Shown here: one piece after another, positions 22,721-33,400 of the stretch
How the letters are laid out: each line of letters opens with the position of its first letter
Position numbering within the stretch: position 1 is the stretch's first letter
Assembly: GCA_036406615.1 (NCBI GenBank)
Contig: DASXAQ010000054.1
Span: forward strand, 1-48,489
DNA from: DASXAQ01 sp036406615
Lineage (GTDB): Bacteria > Actinomycetota > UBA4738
Direction of reading: 5' to 3'
Length of the DNA: 48,489 nt
The notes under the pieces: model-generated
The model's input: the letters and a program-made list of their open reading frames with translations, nothing else
Database searches by the model: none
What the model was told of the DNA's origin: nothing
Translations under genes and position numbers: made by a program

Positions 22721-25258
22721 GTGCTCCGGGCATCGCTTCGAGGCCTGCTGCAGCACAAGGTCCGCCTGATCCTCACGGCGCTGGCCGTGGTGCTGGGGGT
22801 CGGGTTCGTCTCCGGCACCTACATCCTCACCGACAGCATCAACAACGCCTTCGAGGGGCTCTTCAAGCAGATCAGCGCCGGCGTCGCCGTGGAGGTCCAG
22901 GGCACGCCGAAGTTCACGGCGAGCGGGCCCGACCAGCAGTTCGGCAACGGCGCCCAGCGCGTGCCCGCCTCGCTGCTCGATGCCATCCAGGCCGTGCCGG
23001 GCGTGCGTGACGCCGAGGGCACCCTGAACGGCTACGCGCAGCTCGTCGACGCGCACGGCAAGGCGGTGACGACCGGAGGCGCGCCGACGCTCGGCGTGTC
23101 CTGGATCTCCGATCCGTCGCTGTCGTCCGTGAAGATCCGCCAGGGACGGGCCCCGGCCGCGGCCGGCGAGATCGCGATCGACGCGGGCACCGCGACGAAG
23201 TTCGGCTTCCATGTCGGCCAGCCCGTCACCGTGCTGGTGGAAGGGCCATCGATCCACGCGACGATCGTCGGCATCTTCGGCTTCGGCTCGGCGAACAATC
23301 TGCTCGGCGCCACGCTCGTGGCGTTCGTCCCGGAGCAGGCGCAGACCGCGCTCAAGGGCGGCGGCGAGTGGGACTCGGTGAGCGTGGCCGCCGACCCCGG
23401 TGTGTCGCCCACGGTGCTCCGCGACCGGATCCAGCAGGTACTGCCGAGTGGGTTCGAGGCGCGCACGGGCGCCGAGCAAGCGCAGGCCAACAGCGACGAC
23501 CTGAAGAAGAACCTGTCGTTCATCACGGTGGCCTTGCTGATCTTCGCCGGCATCGCGCTGTTCGTCGGTGCGTTCATCATCTTCAACACCTTCGCCACGC
23601 TGGTGGCGCAACGAACGCGCGAGCTCGCGCTGCTGCGGGCCCTCGGGGCCAGCGGCGCGCAGGTGCGCCGCTCCGTGCTGCTCGAAGCCACGGTGTTCGG
23701 ATCGATCGCGTCGCTGGTGGGGCTGGGGTTCGGCTACCTGATGGCGATCGGGCTGCACGGCGCGTTCTCGGCGTTCGGCGCGACGCTTCCCAGCGGGTCG
23801 CTGCAGGTGGTGCCGCGCACGATCATCGTGTCCATCGTCGTCGGGCTCGGCACCACGCTGGCCGCCTCCGCCATCCCCGCGTTTCGCGCGGCCGGCGTCC
23901 CGCCGATCGCGGCGTTGCGCGACCCGGAGCCCGGCGCGTACCGGCCCTCGGGGCGGCGCACGGTCTTCGGCCTCCTGGTGACCGCGGCCGGCGTCGCGCT
24001 GCTGCTGCTCGGCCTGTTCGGGCACCCGAGCAACGCCGGCGCGATCGTGGGATTCGGTGCCGCCGTCGTGTTCTTCGGCGTGACGATCCTGAGCCCGCTG
24101 TTCGCACGCCCGGTCGCGCGCGTGCTCGGCGCGCCGCTGCGAACGGTGGCCGGGAGGCTCGCGCGCGAGAACGCGATGCGCAACCCGAAGCGCACGTCGT
24201 CCACCGCCGCGGCGCTGATGATCGGCCTGGCGATGGTCGCGTTCGTGGCGATCTTCGCCTCGTCCATCAAGGCGTCGGCGCGCCAGACGCTGGAGCAGAC
24301 GCTGAAGGCGGACTACATCGTCACCACGTCGCAGTTCACCGGCTTCAGCCAGGACGTGGCCACGCAGCTGCGCGCGACGGGCGCGTTCTCCGCCGTGTCG
24401 CCGATCCGGCAGGGGTCGTTCGGGTACCGCGGGCAGTCGCAGAGCCTGCAGGGCGTCGATCCCGCCACGCTGCCGGAGGTGGTGCACGTGCCGATGTCAT
24501 CGGGCAGCGTCGCCGATCTGGGCGACGGCGACGTGCTCGTGTACTCGAAGACCGCGAGCGACAACCACTGGACCGTCGGCCAGTCGATCCCCGTCGTGTT
24601 CGCGTCGACCGGCGCCCAGCGGCTGCGGATCGTCGGCATCTACACGGACAACCGGCTGCTCGGCAGCTTCCTGGTGTCGCTCCCGACGTTCGAACGCAAC
24701 TACACGCAGCAGCTCGACCAGGTGGTCCTGGCCAAGATCGCGCCGGGGGTCTCCTCCGAGCAGGCCAAGCGCGCCGTGCAGTCGGTCACGAAGAAGTTCC
24801 CGAACGTGCAGGTGCAGGACCAGGCGGAGTTCCGCGAGAGCCAGGCGAGCCAGATCGACCGCGTGCTGGCCCTGTTCATCGTGCTGCTGGTGTTCTCGAT
24901 CATCATCGCCGTCTTCGGGATCATGAACACGCTGTTCCTGTCCATCTACGAACGCACGCGCGAGATCGGCCTGCTGCGCGCGGTCGGGATGGCTCGGCGG
25001 CAGGTCCGGTCGATGGTGCGCTGGGAAGGGACGATCGTGGCGGTCTTCGGCGCGCTGCTCGGCACCGTCGTCGGCGTGTTCTTCGGGTGGGCGATGGTGC
25101 ACGCGCTGAAGGACTCGGGCGTCACGATCTTCTCGGTGCCGATCGGGCTGCTGGTGACGTTCGTGGTGCTGGCCGGGCTCGCGGGGCTGCTGGCCGGGCT
25201 GGTGCCGGCCTGGATCGCGGGGCGGCGAAACGTGCTGGAGGCCATCGCGACGGAGTGA
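22721..25258 (+). CDS. FtsX/MacB-like ABC transporter permease
   Basis: 845 residues from a GTG. Architecture: N-terminal helix (LILTALAVVLGVGFVSGTYIL), large extracytoplasmic MacB-like periplasmic-core domain (about 45-255), FtsX block of three helices (FAGIALFVGAFIIFNTFATL, with RTRELALLRALGASGAQVRR), a central helix pair, a second extracytoplasmic domain (about 500-690), and a second FtsX block (IIAVFGIMNTLFLSIYERTRE onward). This duplicated form is common in actinobacteria and works with a single ATPase, here the preceding gene. Cargo is unknown; lipid, lipoprotein or peptide export is likely. Confidence 0.92.
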   Translation: MLRASLRGLLQHKVRLILTALAVVLGVGFVSGTYILTDSINNAFEGLFKQISAGVAVEVQGTPKFTASGPDQQFGNGAQRVPASLLDAIQAVPGVRDAEGTLNGYAQLVDAHGKAVTTGGAPTLGVSWISDPSLSSVKIRQGRAPAAAGEIAIDAGTATKFGFHVGQPVTVLVEGPSIHATIVGIFGFGSANNLLGATLVAFVPEQAQTALKGGGEWDSVSVAADPGVSPTVLRDRIQQVLPSGFEARTGAEQAQANSDDLKKNLSFITVALLIFAGIALFVGAFIIFNTFATLVAQRTRELALLRALGASGAQVRRSVLLEATVFGSIASLVGLGFGYLMAIGLHGAFSAFGATLPSGSLQVVPRTIIVSIVVGLGTTLAASAIPAFRAAGVPPIAALRDPEPGAYRPSGRRTVFGLLVTAAGVALLLLGLFGHPSNAGAIVGFGAAVVFFGVTILSPLFARPVARVLGAPLRTVAGRLARENAMRNPKRTSSTAAALMIGLAMVAFVAIFASSIKASARQTLEQTLKADYIVTTSQFTGFSQDVATQLRATGAFSAVSPIRQGSFGYRGQSQSLQGVDPATLPEVVHVPMSSGSVADLGDGDVLVYSKTASDNHWTVGQSIPVVFASTGAQRLRIVGIYTDNRLLGSFLVSLPTFERNYTQQLDQVVLAKIAPGVSSEQAKRAVQSVTKKFPNVQVQDQAEFRESQASQIDRVLALFIVLLVFSIIIAVFGIMNTLFLSIYERTREIGLLRAVGMARRQVRSMVRWEGTIVAVFGALLGTVVGVFFGWAMVHALKDSGVTIFSVPIGLLVTFVVLAGLAGLLAGLVPAWIAGRRNVLEAIATE

Positions 25259-25307
25259 CCCCGGCGCCCTGCCTCAAGGGGCCTCCGGACCCGGTCGATG
25301 GGTGCGC

Positions 25308-26723
25308 ATGGACGCCGCGCGCCGAGCACCGGCGCCGCCGCGACCCGTCCGGCGCTGGCTCGAGTTCGAAGGGATCAGCCGCCCGAAGGCGCGACCATCC
25401 GCGAGCCCCGAACCTCCGCGCTGGCGGCGAGCAGCATTCCTGGTCCCCCTTGCCGTTCTGGCGCTTGCGGCGGGCCTTCGCCTCTGGTCGCTCGGCTCCC
25501 CGTCGTCGACGATCATGGACGAGGGCTACTACGTCCACGACGCCGAGGCGTACGTGGGCGGCCAGATCGACCTGTCCGGCGCGCCGCGACCGTCGATGGC
25601 GCTCGAGGACGAGGTCACGTGGATGCATCCGCCGCTCGGCAAGTACCTCATCGGGCTCGGGGATTGGCCGACGGTCGGGACCTCGTGGGGCTGGCGCCTG
25701 CCGTCGGCCCTGTTCGGCATCGCCGGCGTGTGGATCGTGTACCTGACCGGGCTCGCGCTCTGGCGTTCGGTGTGGTGGGCCGGCCTCGGCGCGATCATGC
25801 TGGCGCTCGACGGCCTGCACATCGTGCAGAGCCGGGCCGCGATGCTCGACGTGTTCCTGACCACGTTCGTCTCGGCAGGGTTCCTGTTCCTGGTGTGGGA
25901 CCGAACGCGCGGCTCCTCACGCGCGGCCGCCGGGGGCTGGATCGACCGTGCGTTCGGCGGTCGGTACCGCCTGTGCGCCGGCGCCATGTTCGGGCTGGCG
26001 ATCGCCACGAAGTGGTCGGGGGCGTTCGCCCTGCTGGCCGCGATCGCACTGACCGCCGCCGGCCGCGGCGACGCCGAGGGGCGGGGCCGGCGGGCCGCGA
26101 CCACGGCGACCTCGTTCGTCGCGGTGCCACTGCTGATCTACACGGCGACGTACGCGCAGGCCTTCGTCGAACACGGCCCGAACCTCATCCTGTGGCTCCG
26201 GCTGCAGTGGGACATGGCGCGCGCGCAGGTGCAGACTCCGCCGGTGCTGAGCGCGTCGCGACCGCTGTCGTGGCCACTGCTCCTGCACCCGCTGCAGTAC
26301 TACCCGCGGTACGTCCTGTCCACCCTGCAAACGCACGCGCCGCGGCAGATCTGGGCGTTCGGCAACCCGGTGCTCTGGTACGGATGCCTCGCGGCGGTGC
26401 CGGTCGCGGCGTGGCGCGCCGTCCGCGCGCGGGACTGGCGGTTCGGGTGGATCCTTGCGTTCGCCGGCGCGATGTACCTTCCGTGGCTCGCCACGTCGCG
26501 CGCCGAGTACCTGTACTACATGACGCCGGTCGTGCCGTTCATGGCACTGTTGCTGGCGGGCGTCGTGCGCTGCATCCACCCGGTGCGGCTCGCTCGCGGG
26601 ACGGCCATCGGCATCGCCGGCGCTGCCGCCGCGTCGGCGGCGCTCTACGCGCCGGTGTGGCTCGGCCTCACGGCCTCGATCGCCTGGCTCGCGCGATTCC
26701 ACCTTCCGCCGCGCTGGCCCTGA
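25308..26723 (+). CDS. PMT-family (GT39-like) dolichyl-phosphate-mannose-type mannosyltransferase
   Basis: 471 residues from the ATG at 25308; a GTG two codons earlier (25302) is an alternative. Basic N-terminus, then many transmembrane helices. The first extracytoplasmic loop has IMDEGYYVHDAEAYV with the catalytic Asp-Glu pair and MHPPLGKYLIGLG, the PMT HPPLGK-type motif. Further landmarks are LDGLHIVQSRAAMLD and SRAEYLYYMTPVVPFMAL. PMT enzymes transfer mannose from a polyprenyl phosphate to Ser/Thr of secreted proteins or to cell-wall glycans. The 3' end overlaps the convergent gene by 56 bases. Confidence 0.87.
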   Translation: MDAARRAPAPPRPVRRWLEFEGISRPKARPSASPEPPRWRRAAFLVPLAVLALAAGLRLWSLGSPSSTIMDEGYYVHDAEAYVGGQIDLSGAPRPSMALEDEVTWMHPPLGKYLIGLGDWPTVGTSWGWRLPSALFGIAGVWIVYLTGLALWRSVWWAGLGAIMLALDGLHIVQSRAAMLDVFLTTFVSAGFLFLVWDRTRGSSRAAAGGWIDRAFGGRYRLCAGAMFGLAIATKWSGAFALLAAIALTAAGRGDAEGRGRRAATTATSFVAVPLLIYTATYAQAFVEHGPNLILWLRLQWDMARAQVQTPPVLSASRPLSWPLLLHPLQYYPRYVLSTLQTHAPRQIWAFGNPVLWYGCLAAVPVAAWRAVRARDWRFGWILAFAGAMYLPWLATSRAEYLYYMTPVVPFMALLLAGVVRCIHPVRLARGTAIGIAGAAAASAALYAPVWLGLTASIAWLARFHLPPRWP

Positions 26724-27987
26724 CCGCCCGCAGCCGGGCGGCGCTGCCGGGGCCGGCCACGAGCGTGCGAACCGCCGGCGCGGCGACGCACGCGCACAAC
26801 AGCGCCAGTCCCATCCACCACAGGGCGAGCGGCGGGTACAGGGCGAACGACGCCAGCGCGGCCACGCCGAGCAGCGGCGTCCACCGCACGCCGCCGGTCG
26901 TCGTGGCCTCGTGCAGCAGCAGCAGCGCCAGCGCGGGCGCCAGGTAGTAGCCGTACACGACCGGCTCGACGGCCAGGCGGACCAGGAACGCGACGCCGAG
27001 CGCGGCCAGCAGCGCGGCCGGGTCCCGCCGCCGTCGGATGTCGAACGCCAGTCCGAACGCGACCACGAATGCCAGCAGCCGGAACGGACTGGTGGTGACG
27101 ATCTGCGCCGTGTGCGACACCCACAGCGCCGCGTGGCCGTATCGGGGAAACGAGGGCGGCCAGAGCAGGGCGTGGCTCGCCTGCGGCCAGTCGGTTGCCA
27201 GGGCGAGGGCGGCGAATCCGCCGGGCAGCGCGATGGATGCCCACAGGGTCCGCAGGCGCGAGCCCGCCGGCGCGCGCGCCACCAGGATCGGCACGCCGAG
27301 CAGCGCCCACTGCTTGAAGGCGACGGCCACGCCGAACCGCAGCCCGGCCCGGATCGGCTCGTCCCGCAGCGCGTCGCGGACGCCGAGCACCACGAATGCC
27401 AGGGCCAGGACGTCCTCGTAGTGGCCGTACATCACCCCCACGGGCACGAGCACCAGGGCGATCGCGCTCGCCTGGATCACCCACGGCCGGCGGCGGATGC
27501 CCAGCTCCCAGGCGAGCGACCGCGTCGCGTACAGCAGCGGGATCGAACACAGCAGCAGGCCGTAGGTCCCGTAGACGGGCCACGCGCTCGGCTTCGGGAT
27601 CGTCAGCGGGTAGCTCTCGCTCAGGTGGAAGTGCGTGCTGATCAGCGCCACCGGGGCCAGCAGCACGGGCAGCAGCGGCCCCGCGACGAACAGCTTGGAC
27701 TGCCCGAGCATGCCGGACTCGTAGATGAGCGGGAGCGCGCCGTTGGCCACGTAGTGGCCGGCGACCAGGTTGAGCCAGACGTCGTCGGGGATCCACCAGT
27801 ACGGGTGCGGCAGCGGCCGCAGCAGCGGGAACAGCGCCATCGACCCCGCCATGCCGGCCGCGGCCACGAGCACCCCAAGAACCACGGATGACGACCACCG
27901 GTGGGGATCGGGCGGGTCGCCGGCGACGGCCGCCGATCGCGGCCCGGTCGGCAGCGTCACGCTGCGGGTGTGATGGAGCGCCTCCAC
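26668..27987 (-). CDS. Polytopic glycosyltransferase-like membrane protein
   Basis: About 439 residues if translation starts at the GTG at 27987, chosen because AGGAGG (27999-28004 on the minus strand) lies 11 bases upstream. The frame is open further, to an ATG at 28110. Around ten to twelve transmembrane helices. The first large loop (PYWWIPDDVWLNLVAGHYVANG) holds acidic residues DD, reminiscent of GT-C glycosyltransferases (GT87-like), and another loop has FKQWALLGVP. No specific donor or acceptor can be named. Convergent with, and overlapping, the mannosyltransferase gene, so both may serve envelope glycosylation. Confidence 0.72.
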   Translation of the reverse strand: MEALHHTRSVTLPTGPRSAAVAGDPPDPHRWSSSVVLGVLVAAAGMAGSMALFPLLRPLPHPYWWIPDDVWLNLVAGHYVANGALPLIYESGMLGQSKLFVAGPLLPVLLAPVALISTHFHLSESYPLTIPKPSAWPVYGTYGLLLCSIPLLYATRSLAWELGIRRRPWVIQASAIALVLVPVGVMYGHYEDVLALAFVVLGVRDALRDEPIRAGLRFGVAVAFKQWALLGVPILVARAPAGSRLRTLWASIALPGGFAALALATDWPQASHALLWPPSFPRYGHAALWVSHTAQIVTTSPFRLLAFVVAFGLAFDIRRRRDPAALLAALGVAFLVRLAVEPVVYGYYLAPALALLLLHEATTTGGVRWTPLLGVAALASFALYPPLALWWMGLALLCACVAAPAVRTLVAGPGSAARLRAVRASAAEGGIARARRSRP

Positions 27988-28093
27988 TGGGTCCGTTGCC
28001 TCCTGTCCCGACCTTGGATCGGCCGGGCGCGCGAGCGGCTGAAGGCGGGCCGCGGCACGCCTAGGCTGTGCGCCGACGAAAGGGGGATGCGCG

Positions 28094-28387
28094 ATGTGGA
28101 TCCAGTTCATGGTGCCGTGCCCGACGCCGGACGGGCAGACGGCACGAGACCTCTACGACAAGCGCGTTCGAATGATCACCGACGAGATGCGCGCGAGCGC
28201 CCGCGAGCACGGCTGCCGCTTCCACCGGGCGTGGTATGCGGAGGACGGCTCCGCCTTCTACGCCGTGGCGTGCTGGAACTCGCGCGACGGGGCGGGAGCG
28301 TTCTTCCGGGAGTGGGACATCCGAGACGAGCCAGGCGAGGTCGCGACCGTCCTGGAGGGGGACGTCGGATTGGTCCCCACGCCCTGA
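28094..28387 (+). CDS. Small hypothetical protein (97 aa)
   Basis: Start supported by gaaaggggg at 28078-28086 and a TAGGCT -10 candidate at 28062-28067. Soluble, no signal peptide. The compact alpha/beta pattern (MWIQFMVPCPTPDG, RMITDEMRASAREHGCRFHRAWYA, DGSAFYAVACWNS) resembles a ferredoxin-like or dimeric barrel fold, but no family was recognised. It is a single gene followed by a strong convergent hairpin. Confidence 0.7.
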   Translation: MWIQFMVPCPTPDGQTARDLYDKRVRMITDEMRASAREHGCRFHRAWYAEDGSAFYAVACWNSRDGAGAFFREWDIRDEPGEVATVLEGDVGLVPTP

Positions 28388-28408
28388 TCGGGTCCGGCCG
28401 CACCCGAT
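28387..28408. terminator. Hairpin between convergent genes
   Basis: Perfect 7-bp inverted repeat ATCGGGT (28387-28393) and ACCCGAT (28402-28408) with an 8-base loop. It sits directly after the stop at 28387 and before the convergent stop at 28423. No T-tract, so it may act as a bidirectional transcript end with Rho or processing. Confidence 0.5.
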
Positions 28409-28422
28409 GCCGATGACGCCCG

Positions 28423-30363
28423 CTACGACGCGCGGCGGGCCACGTAGTCGCGAACGACGAACTCGCCCAGCCCCTCGCCGGCGCCCGCCGTCTGGAACAC
28501 GCGGCCGTTGGTGAGTCGCGCGAGCCGCTCCATGAACCCCTGCAGCCCCGGCGTGTCCTCGAGCATGAACACGTTGATGGTCACGCCGGCCTTCGACAGC
28601 CGCAGGCCTTCCTGCAGCGTGCGCTGGATCGTCTCGGGGACGGGCGGCCACGAGAAGAACGCCTCGTCGCCCTCGAGGTGCGCCGTCGGCTCTCCGTCGG
28701 TCACCATGATCACCTGCTTGGTGGCCCGTGGGTGCTGCGCGAGCAGGCGGCCGGCCAGGTTGAACGCGTGCTGCATGTTCGTCCCGTACACGCGCTCCCA
28801 CCCTGCCGCCGTCAGGTCCTCGGGCTTCATGCGCCTCGCGTAGTCGCTGAACCCGATCAGGTACAGCGTGTCGTTCGGGTAGCGGCCCTCGATGAGCGCG
28901 TGCAGCGCGAGCGCCATCCGCTTGGCCGGCACCCAGTGCCCGCGAAGCGGCATGGAGAACGAGAGGTCGAGCAGCAGCGCCGTGGCCGCCTCGGTTCGCG
29001 ACTCGGTCTCGACCAGCTCGAAGTCGTCGGCGTGCAGCCGCGGGTGCGGCGAGGGCCCGTCTCGCACGACGGCGTTGAAGACCGTGCGCTGCACCGCGAT
29101 CTGGCCGCTGTCGCCGAAGCGCCACGGCCGCGTGGCGCCGGTCGGCTCTGCCGCTCCCCCCACCTGCCGCGCGTCGTGCGCACCCTCGCGGTCGCGTCGA
29201 AGGTGCTCGAACAACCGCACCAGCGCGCGCTCGCCCATCTTGCGCGCCCCGCGCGGCGTGACGTGCAGCCGCCCGCCGGAGCGCGTGACCAGGCCGGCCT
29301 TCTCCAGCGCGCGTTCGATCTCCTTCAGCCGCCGCACGTCGCGCACCGCGTCATCGCCGAGCGTGCGGCGCAGCTTGTCCTCGTCGATGTCCTCGAGCGC
29401 CGCGCCCGCATAGTCGCCCTGGATCGAGCGATCCAGGTCCTCGTGGTCGGCCATGCGCTCCAGCGCGTCGACCGTCGCCTGCATCGGCATGGCGTCCTCG
29501 CCGCCGGCCAGCGCCGGCTCGTCCCACGCCATGCCGGGGAACATGCCCTGGAGCTGGCCCATCAGGCGGTCCACCTGGAACTGCAGGTCCAGGTCCTGCA
29601 TCACCTGGCGCGCGAGCGCCTCGAGCTCGGCCCGCTGCTCGGGCGACATCGACGCGAGCAGGCGCGACATCGCCGCCATGCGCCGCGCCATGGTTTCGAG
29701 CAGATCGTCCAGGGTGCGCGGACCGTCGGGGAAGAAGTCGCCGTAGCGCTGCATGAACGCGTCGAAGTCCGCCTGCGTGTGCTCGCCGCGTTCGTTCGCG
29801 TCCAGCATCTCGTTCAGCTCGGACAGCATGTCCTTGAAACGCTGCATGGTCTCCGGCGTGATCGAGCGCATGCCGTCGGCCATGTTGCGGAAGTACGAAC
29901 CCATCACCTGGTCGCGCAGCCACTGCATGAGGTCGTCGAACTTGCGCTGCGCCCCGGGATCGACGAAACGGTAGTCCTGGAGCTCCTTCAGCTGGCCGGC
30001 CGGGTCGGGCGGCAGCGAGTCCAGGAACTGCTCGCGCATGCGCGCGTCGTCCTCGGTGTGGAACGACAGCCGCCGGCGTTCGTCCTCGAGGATCTCGTTC
30101 AGCCGCTCCTGGATCTCCTGAAGCGGGCCGTCCAGGTTCAGCGCCTCCTGCTCGCGGCGGGCCTGCTGGCGCAGTCGCGCGCGCAGCGCGTCCAGCCCGG
30201 TGAAGCGCCCGCGCATGCCGCGGCGAAGCAACCGCGACAGCGCGCGGTCGGCCCCCTGGCCGGACAGGACGTCGTTCGACATCGCCTCCAGCAGGTCGCC
30301 GGTCGACATCTCCGGGCCCAGCGGATCCTGCGTCCCGTCCCATCGCGAGTAGCGGTGGCGCAT
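28423..30363 (-). CDS. VWA-domain protein (CoxE/ChlD-like)
   Basis: 646 residues. A long N-terminal helical region (rich in Met, Arg, Glu, Asp; about 1-440) is followed by a von Willebrand factor A domain at about 460-646. The metal-ion-dependent adhesion motif is intact: LLLDLSFSMPL (DxSxS), a Thr in the PNDTLYLIGFSDYARR region, and VIMVTDGEPTAH. VWA proteins of this type act with MoxR/ChlI-type AAA ATPases in cofactor insertion or complex maturation; such an ATPase is encoded at 34547-35986. The start ATG has a TACGCT -10 six bases upstream, predicting a leaderless mRNA. The promoter region is shared with the divergent cyclase fusion. Confidence 0.88.
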   Translation of the reverse strand: MRHRYSRWDGTQDPLGPEMSTGDLLEAMSNDVLSGQGADRALSRLLRRGMRGRFTGLDALRARLRQQARREQEALNLDGPLQEIQERLNEILEDERRRLSFHTEDDARMREQFLDSLPPDPAGQLKELQDYRFVDPGAQRKFDDLMQWLRDQVMGSYFRNMADGMRSITPETMQRFKDMLSELNEMLDANERGEHTQADFDAFMQRYGDFFPDGPRTLDDLLETMARRMAAMSRLLASMSPEQRAELEALARQVMQDLDLQFQVDRLMGQLQGMFPGMAWDEPALAGGEDAMPMQATVDALERMADHEDLDRSIQGDYAGAALEDIDEDKLRRTLGDDAVRDVRRLKEIERALEKAGLVTRSGGRLHVTPRGARKMGERALVRLFEHLRRDREGAHDARQVGGAAEPTGATRPWRFGDSGQIAVQRTVFNAVVRDGPSPHPRLHADDFELVETESRTEAATALLLDLSFSMPLRGHWVPAKRMALALHALIEGRYPNDTLYLIGFSDYARRMKPEDLTAAGWERVYGTNMQHAFNLAGRLLAQHPRATKQVIMVTDGEPTAHLEGDEAFFSWPPVPETIQRTLQEGLRLSKAGVTINVFMLEDTPGLQGFMERLARLTNGRVFQTAGAGEGLGEFVVRDYVARRAS

Positions 30364-30369
30364 ATCCCG

Positions 30370-30375
30370 AGCGTA
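30370..30375 (-). promoter_or_regulatory. Predicted -10 (TACGCT), leaderless VWA gene
   Basis: On the minus strand TACGCT ends six bases before the ATG at 30363. No Shine-Dalgarno is present between them. Confidence 0.45.
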
Positions 30376-30403
30376 CGCCTTCCGCCGGGGAGGGCGGGTC
30401 GGC

Positions 30404-30409
30404 GAGAAT
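30404..30409 (+). promoter_or_regulatory. Predicted -10 (GAGAAT), leaderless cyclase fusion gene
   Basis: GAGAAT ends seven bases before the ATG at 30417. The 53-base divergent gap thus carries two separate leaderless-type promoters facing outward. Confidence 0.45.
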
Positions 30410-30416
30410 ACGGGCC

Positions 30417-33400
30417 ATGTCCCAGGTCCCCGGCCCGCCCATGCGCGAGGAACGCAAGGTCGTCACGGCGGTGTTCGCCGACATCGTCGGCTCCACCGCG
30501 CTCGGCGAACGGCTGGACGCCGAGGAGGTCAAGCTCATCGTCGGCGACGCCGTCGCCCGCATGGTCCACGCGGTCGAGGAGTTCGGCGGGACGGTGAAGG
30601 ACCTGGCAGGCGACGGGCTGCTCGCGTTGTTCGGGGCGCCGGTCGCGCACGAGGACGACCCCGAGCGTGCCGTCCGCGCGGGCCTGCGCATCGCCCAGGA
30701 GATCGGGAGCTACGCCGGCGAGGTGGCATCGGCCTGGGGCGTGGACGGGTTCGGCGTGCGCGTCGGCGTGAACACCGGGCCGGTGGTGCTCGGACCCGTG
30801 GGCGCCGGCGAGCGGGTCGAGTACGCGGCGTTCGGCGACACGGTGAACACCGCCGCGCGGCTGCAGTCGGCCGCCGATCCGGGCACCGTCCTGGTGGGGG
30901 CCGAGACGCGACGCGTGGTCGAGCCGCTGTTCGACTGGGGCGCCGAGCGCCTGGTGGAGGCGAAGGGCAAGGCCGAGCCGGTCCCGGCGGTGGTGGCCGA
31001 CGGCGTGCGCGCCGCCGTCGCGCGGACGCGGGGCATGGCGGGACTGCACACGGACCTGATCGGGCGCGGGCGCGAGCTCGCGGTCGGCGCTGAGGCGCTC
31101 GACGGCGTGCTGGCCGGCGCCGGCGGCATCCTGTTCATCACCGGCGAGGCGGGCATCGGCAAGAGCCGGCTGCTGGCCGAGTTGCAGGACCGGTTCACGG
31201 ACTCGACGCCTGCGGTCGGCGCGCCGCAGTGGCTCGAGGGGCGGTGCGTCTCCTACGGCGAGTCGCTCCCCTACTGGCCGTACCGGGACCTGCTGCGCGG
31301 CTGGCTGGGAGCGGGCGCGGACGATCCGGAGCTTCGCGTGCGCCTGACGCTTCGTCGCGCGACGGAGCGGCTGTTCGGCGACCGCGCGCACGAGGTGTAC
31401 CCGTACCTCGGCGCGTCGCTCGGGCTGTCGCTCGAGCCGCAGGCCCAGTCGCGCATCGGCGAGCTGTCGCCCGAAGCCCTGCAGTACCGCACGTTCGAGG
31501 TCTTCGGCACGCTGTTCGAACGGCTGGCCGAGGACGGCCCCGTCGTCGTGGCGCTGGACGACCTGCACTGGGCCGACGCCACATCCATCCAGTTGACCGA
31601 GCGGCTGCTGCCGATCACCGAGCGGGCCGCGGTCCTGTTCGTCATCGCGCAGCGGCGCGAGCGCGACCATCCGTCATGGGCGACGAAGGAGACCGCCGCG
31701 CGCGAGCTCCCCCACCGGGTCCGCGACATCTCGCTCGAGGCGCTGTCGGGCGACGCGCAGCACGAGCTGCTGCACGCGCTCGTCGGCGAGCACACCCTGC
31801 CCCACGACCTGGAGCGCCAGGTGCTTGACGACGCCGAGGGCAATCCGTTCTACCTGGAGGAGCTGATCGGCTCGCTGGTGGACGCGGGCGCCGTGGCGCG
31901 CGACGAGTCGTCGCCGTCCGGGTGGCGGTTCGACCACGCGGTGCCCGTGCACGTCCCCGAGACCGTCGAGAAGGTGATCCTGGCTCGCATCGACCGGCTG
32001 ACGCCCGCGTGCCACGAGGTCATCACCGCGGCGTCCGTGCTCGGACGGCGGTTCGGCCTGCCGCTGCTCGAAGGCGTCTCGGAGGGCAACGGCACGCTGC
32101 GCGACTCGCTCACCGAGCTGCAGCGGCTCGACCTGGTTCGCGAGGGACGGCGCTGGCCCGAGCCGGAGTACCGCTTCAAGCACGCGCTGATCCAGGAGGC
32201 CGCGTACGGGACCATCCTGTCCGAGCGACGCGTGCGCCTGCACCGCCGCGCGGCCGAGTGGCTCGAGCGTCGAAGCGACGAGAACGCGCAGGAGGAGGTG
32301 CTCGGGCTGCTCGCGCACCACTGGCTGGCCGCGCAGGACGAGGACAAGGCGATCCAGTACCTGACGCAGGCCGCGGACCGGGCACGGCTGGAGTACGCGC
32401 TCGACGAGTCGATCGGCCACTACCGCGCGCTGCTGCCGCTGCTCGAACGCCGCGGCGAACGCCAGGCCGTCGCGCTCGCGCTGTTCAAGCTGGCGCTCGC
32501 GCTGCACACCTCGCTGCGGTTCGCCGAGGCGAACCAGGCCTACCAGCGCGCGTTCGAGCACTGGACGCCGCCGGAGCCGTTCGCCGGGGAGCACGCAGCG
32601 GCGATCCGCGTCGCGACGAGCTTCCTGCCGAACGACGCCGACCCGAAGTCCGCGATCGCCTGGCCGAACATCCAGCTCTGCATGCAGCTGTTCGACCGGC
32701 TGGTCGAAGCGTGGCCCGAGCGCACGATCGTGCCGTCGTTGGCCGAGCGCTGGGACATCTCCGACGACGGGCTTCGATACGTGTTCCACCTGCGCGAGGG
32801 GCTGCGATGGTCCGACGGGATGCCCTTGACCGCGCGCGACGTGGAGTTCGGGATCAAGCGCGTGCTGGATCCCGCGTCGCCCGGGTCGTCGGTCGCAATC
32901 TACTTCGTGCTGGAGAACGGGCAGGACTACTACCTCGGCGCGAACACGGACGGCGACCGCATCGGCGTGCGCGCGCTGGACGACCGCACGGTGGAGTTCC
33001 GCCTGGCCGCGCCCGCGCCGTACTTCATGAGCGTCATGAACCGGCCCGACGGCGGCCCGCAGCCGCGGCACGCCATCGAGCGCGACGGCGACGGATGGAC
33101 CGAGCCGGACCGGCAGGTGGTCAGCGGGGCCTTCCGCGTCGCCGAGCGGACCGACGAGCGCCTGGTGCTCACGCGCAGCGACGATGGCGAGGGCGGTCGC
33201 CGGCGCGGCGGCAACGCGGGACGCGTGGAGTTCGTCCGCGCGCCGGTGGGGGATGCGATCGGCCCGTACGCCCAAGGCGAACTGGACATGATCGCGGTGC
33301 GCTACACGCCTCGCCTGGCCGACCTGGTTCCCGCGGGCATCGACGACGCGACGTTCGGCCAGCCGGGGTGGTCGGGGTACCTCGCGTTCGAGCACTCCCA

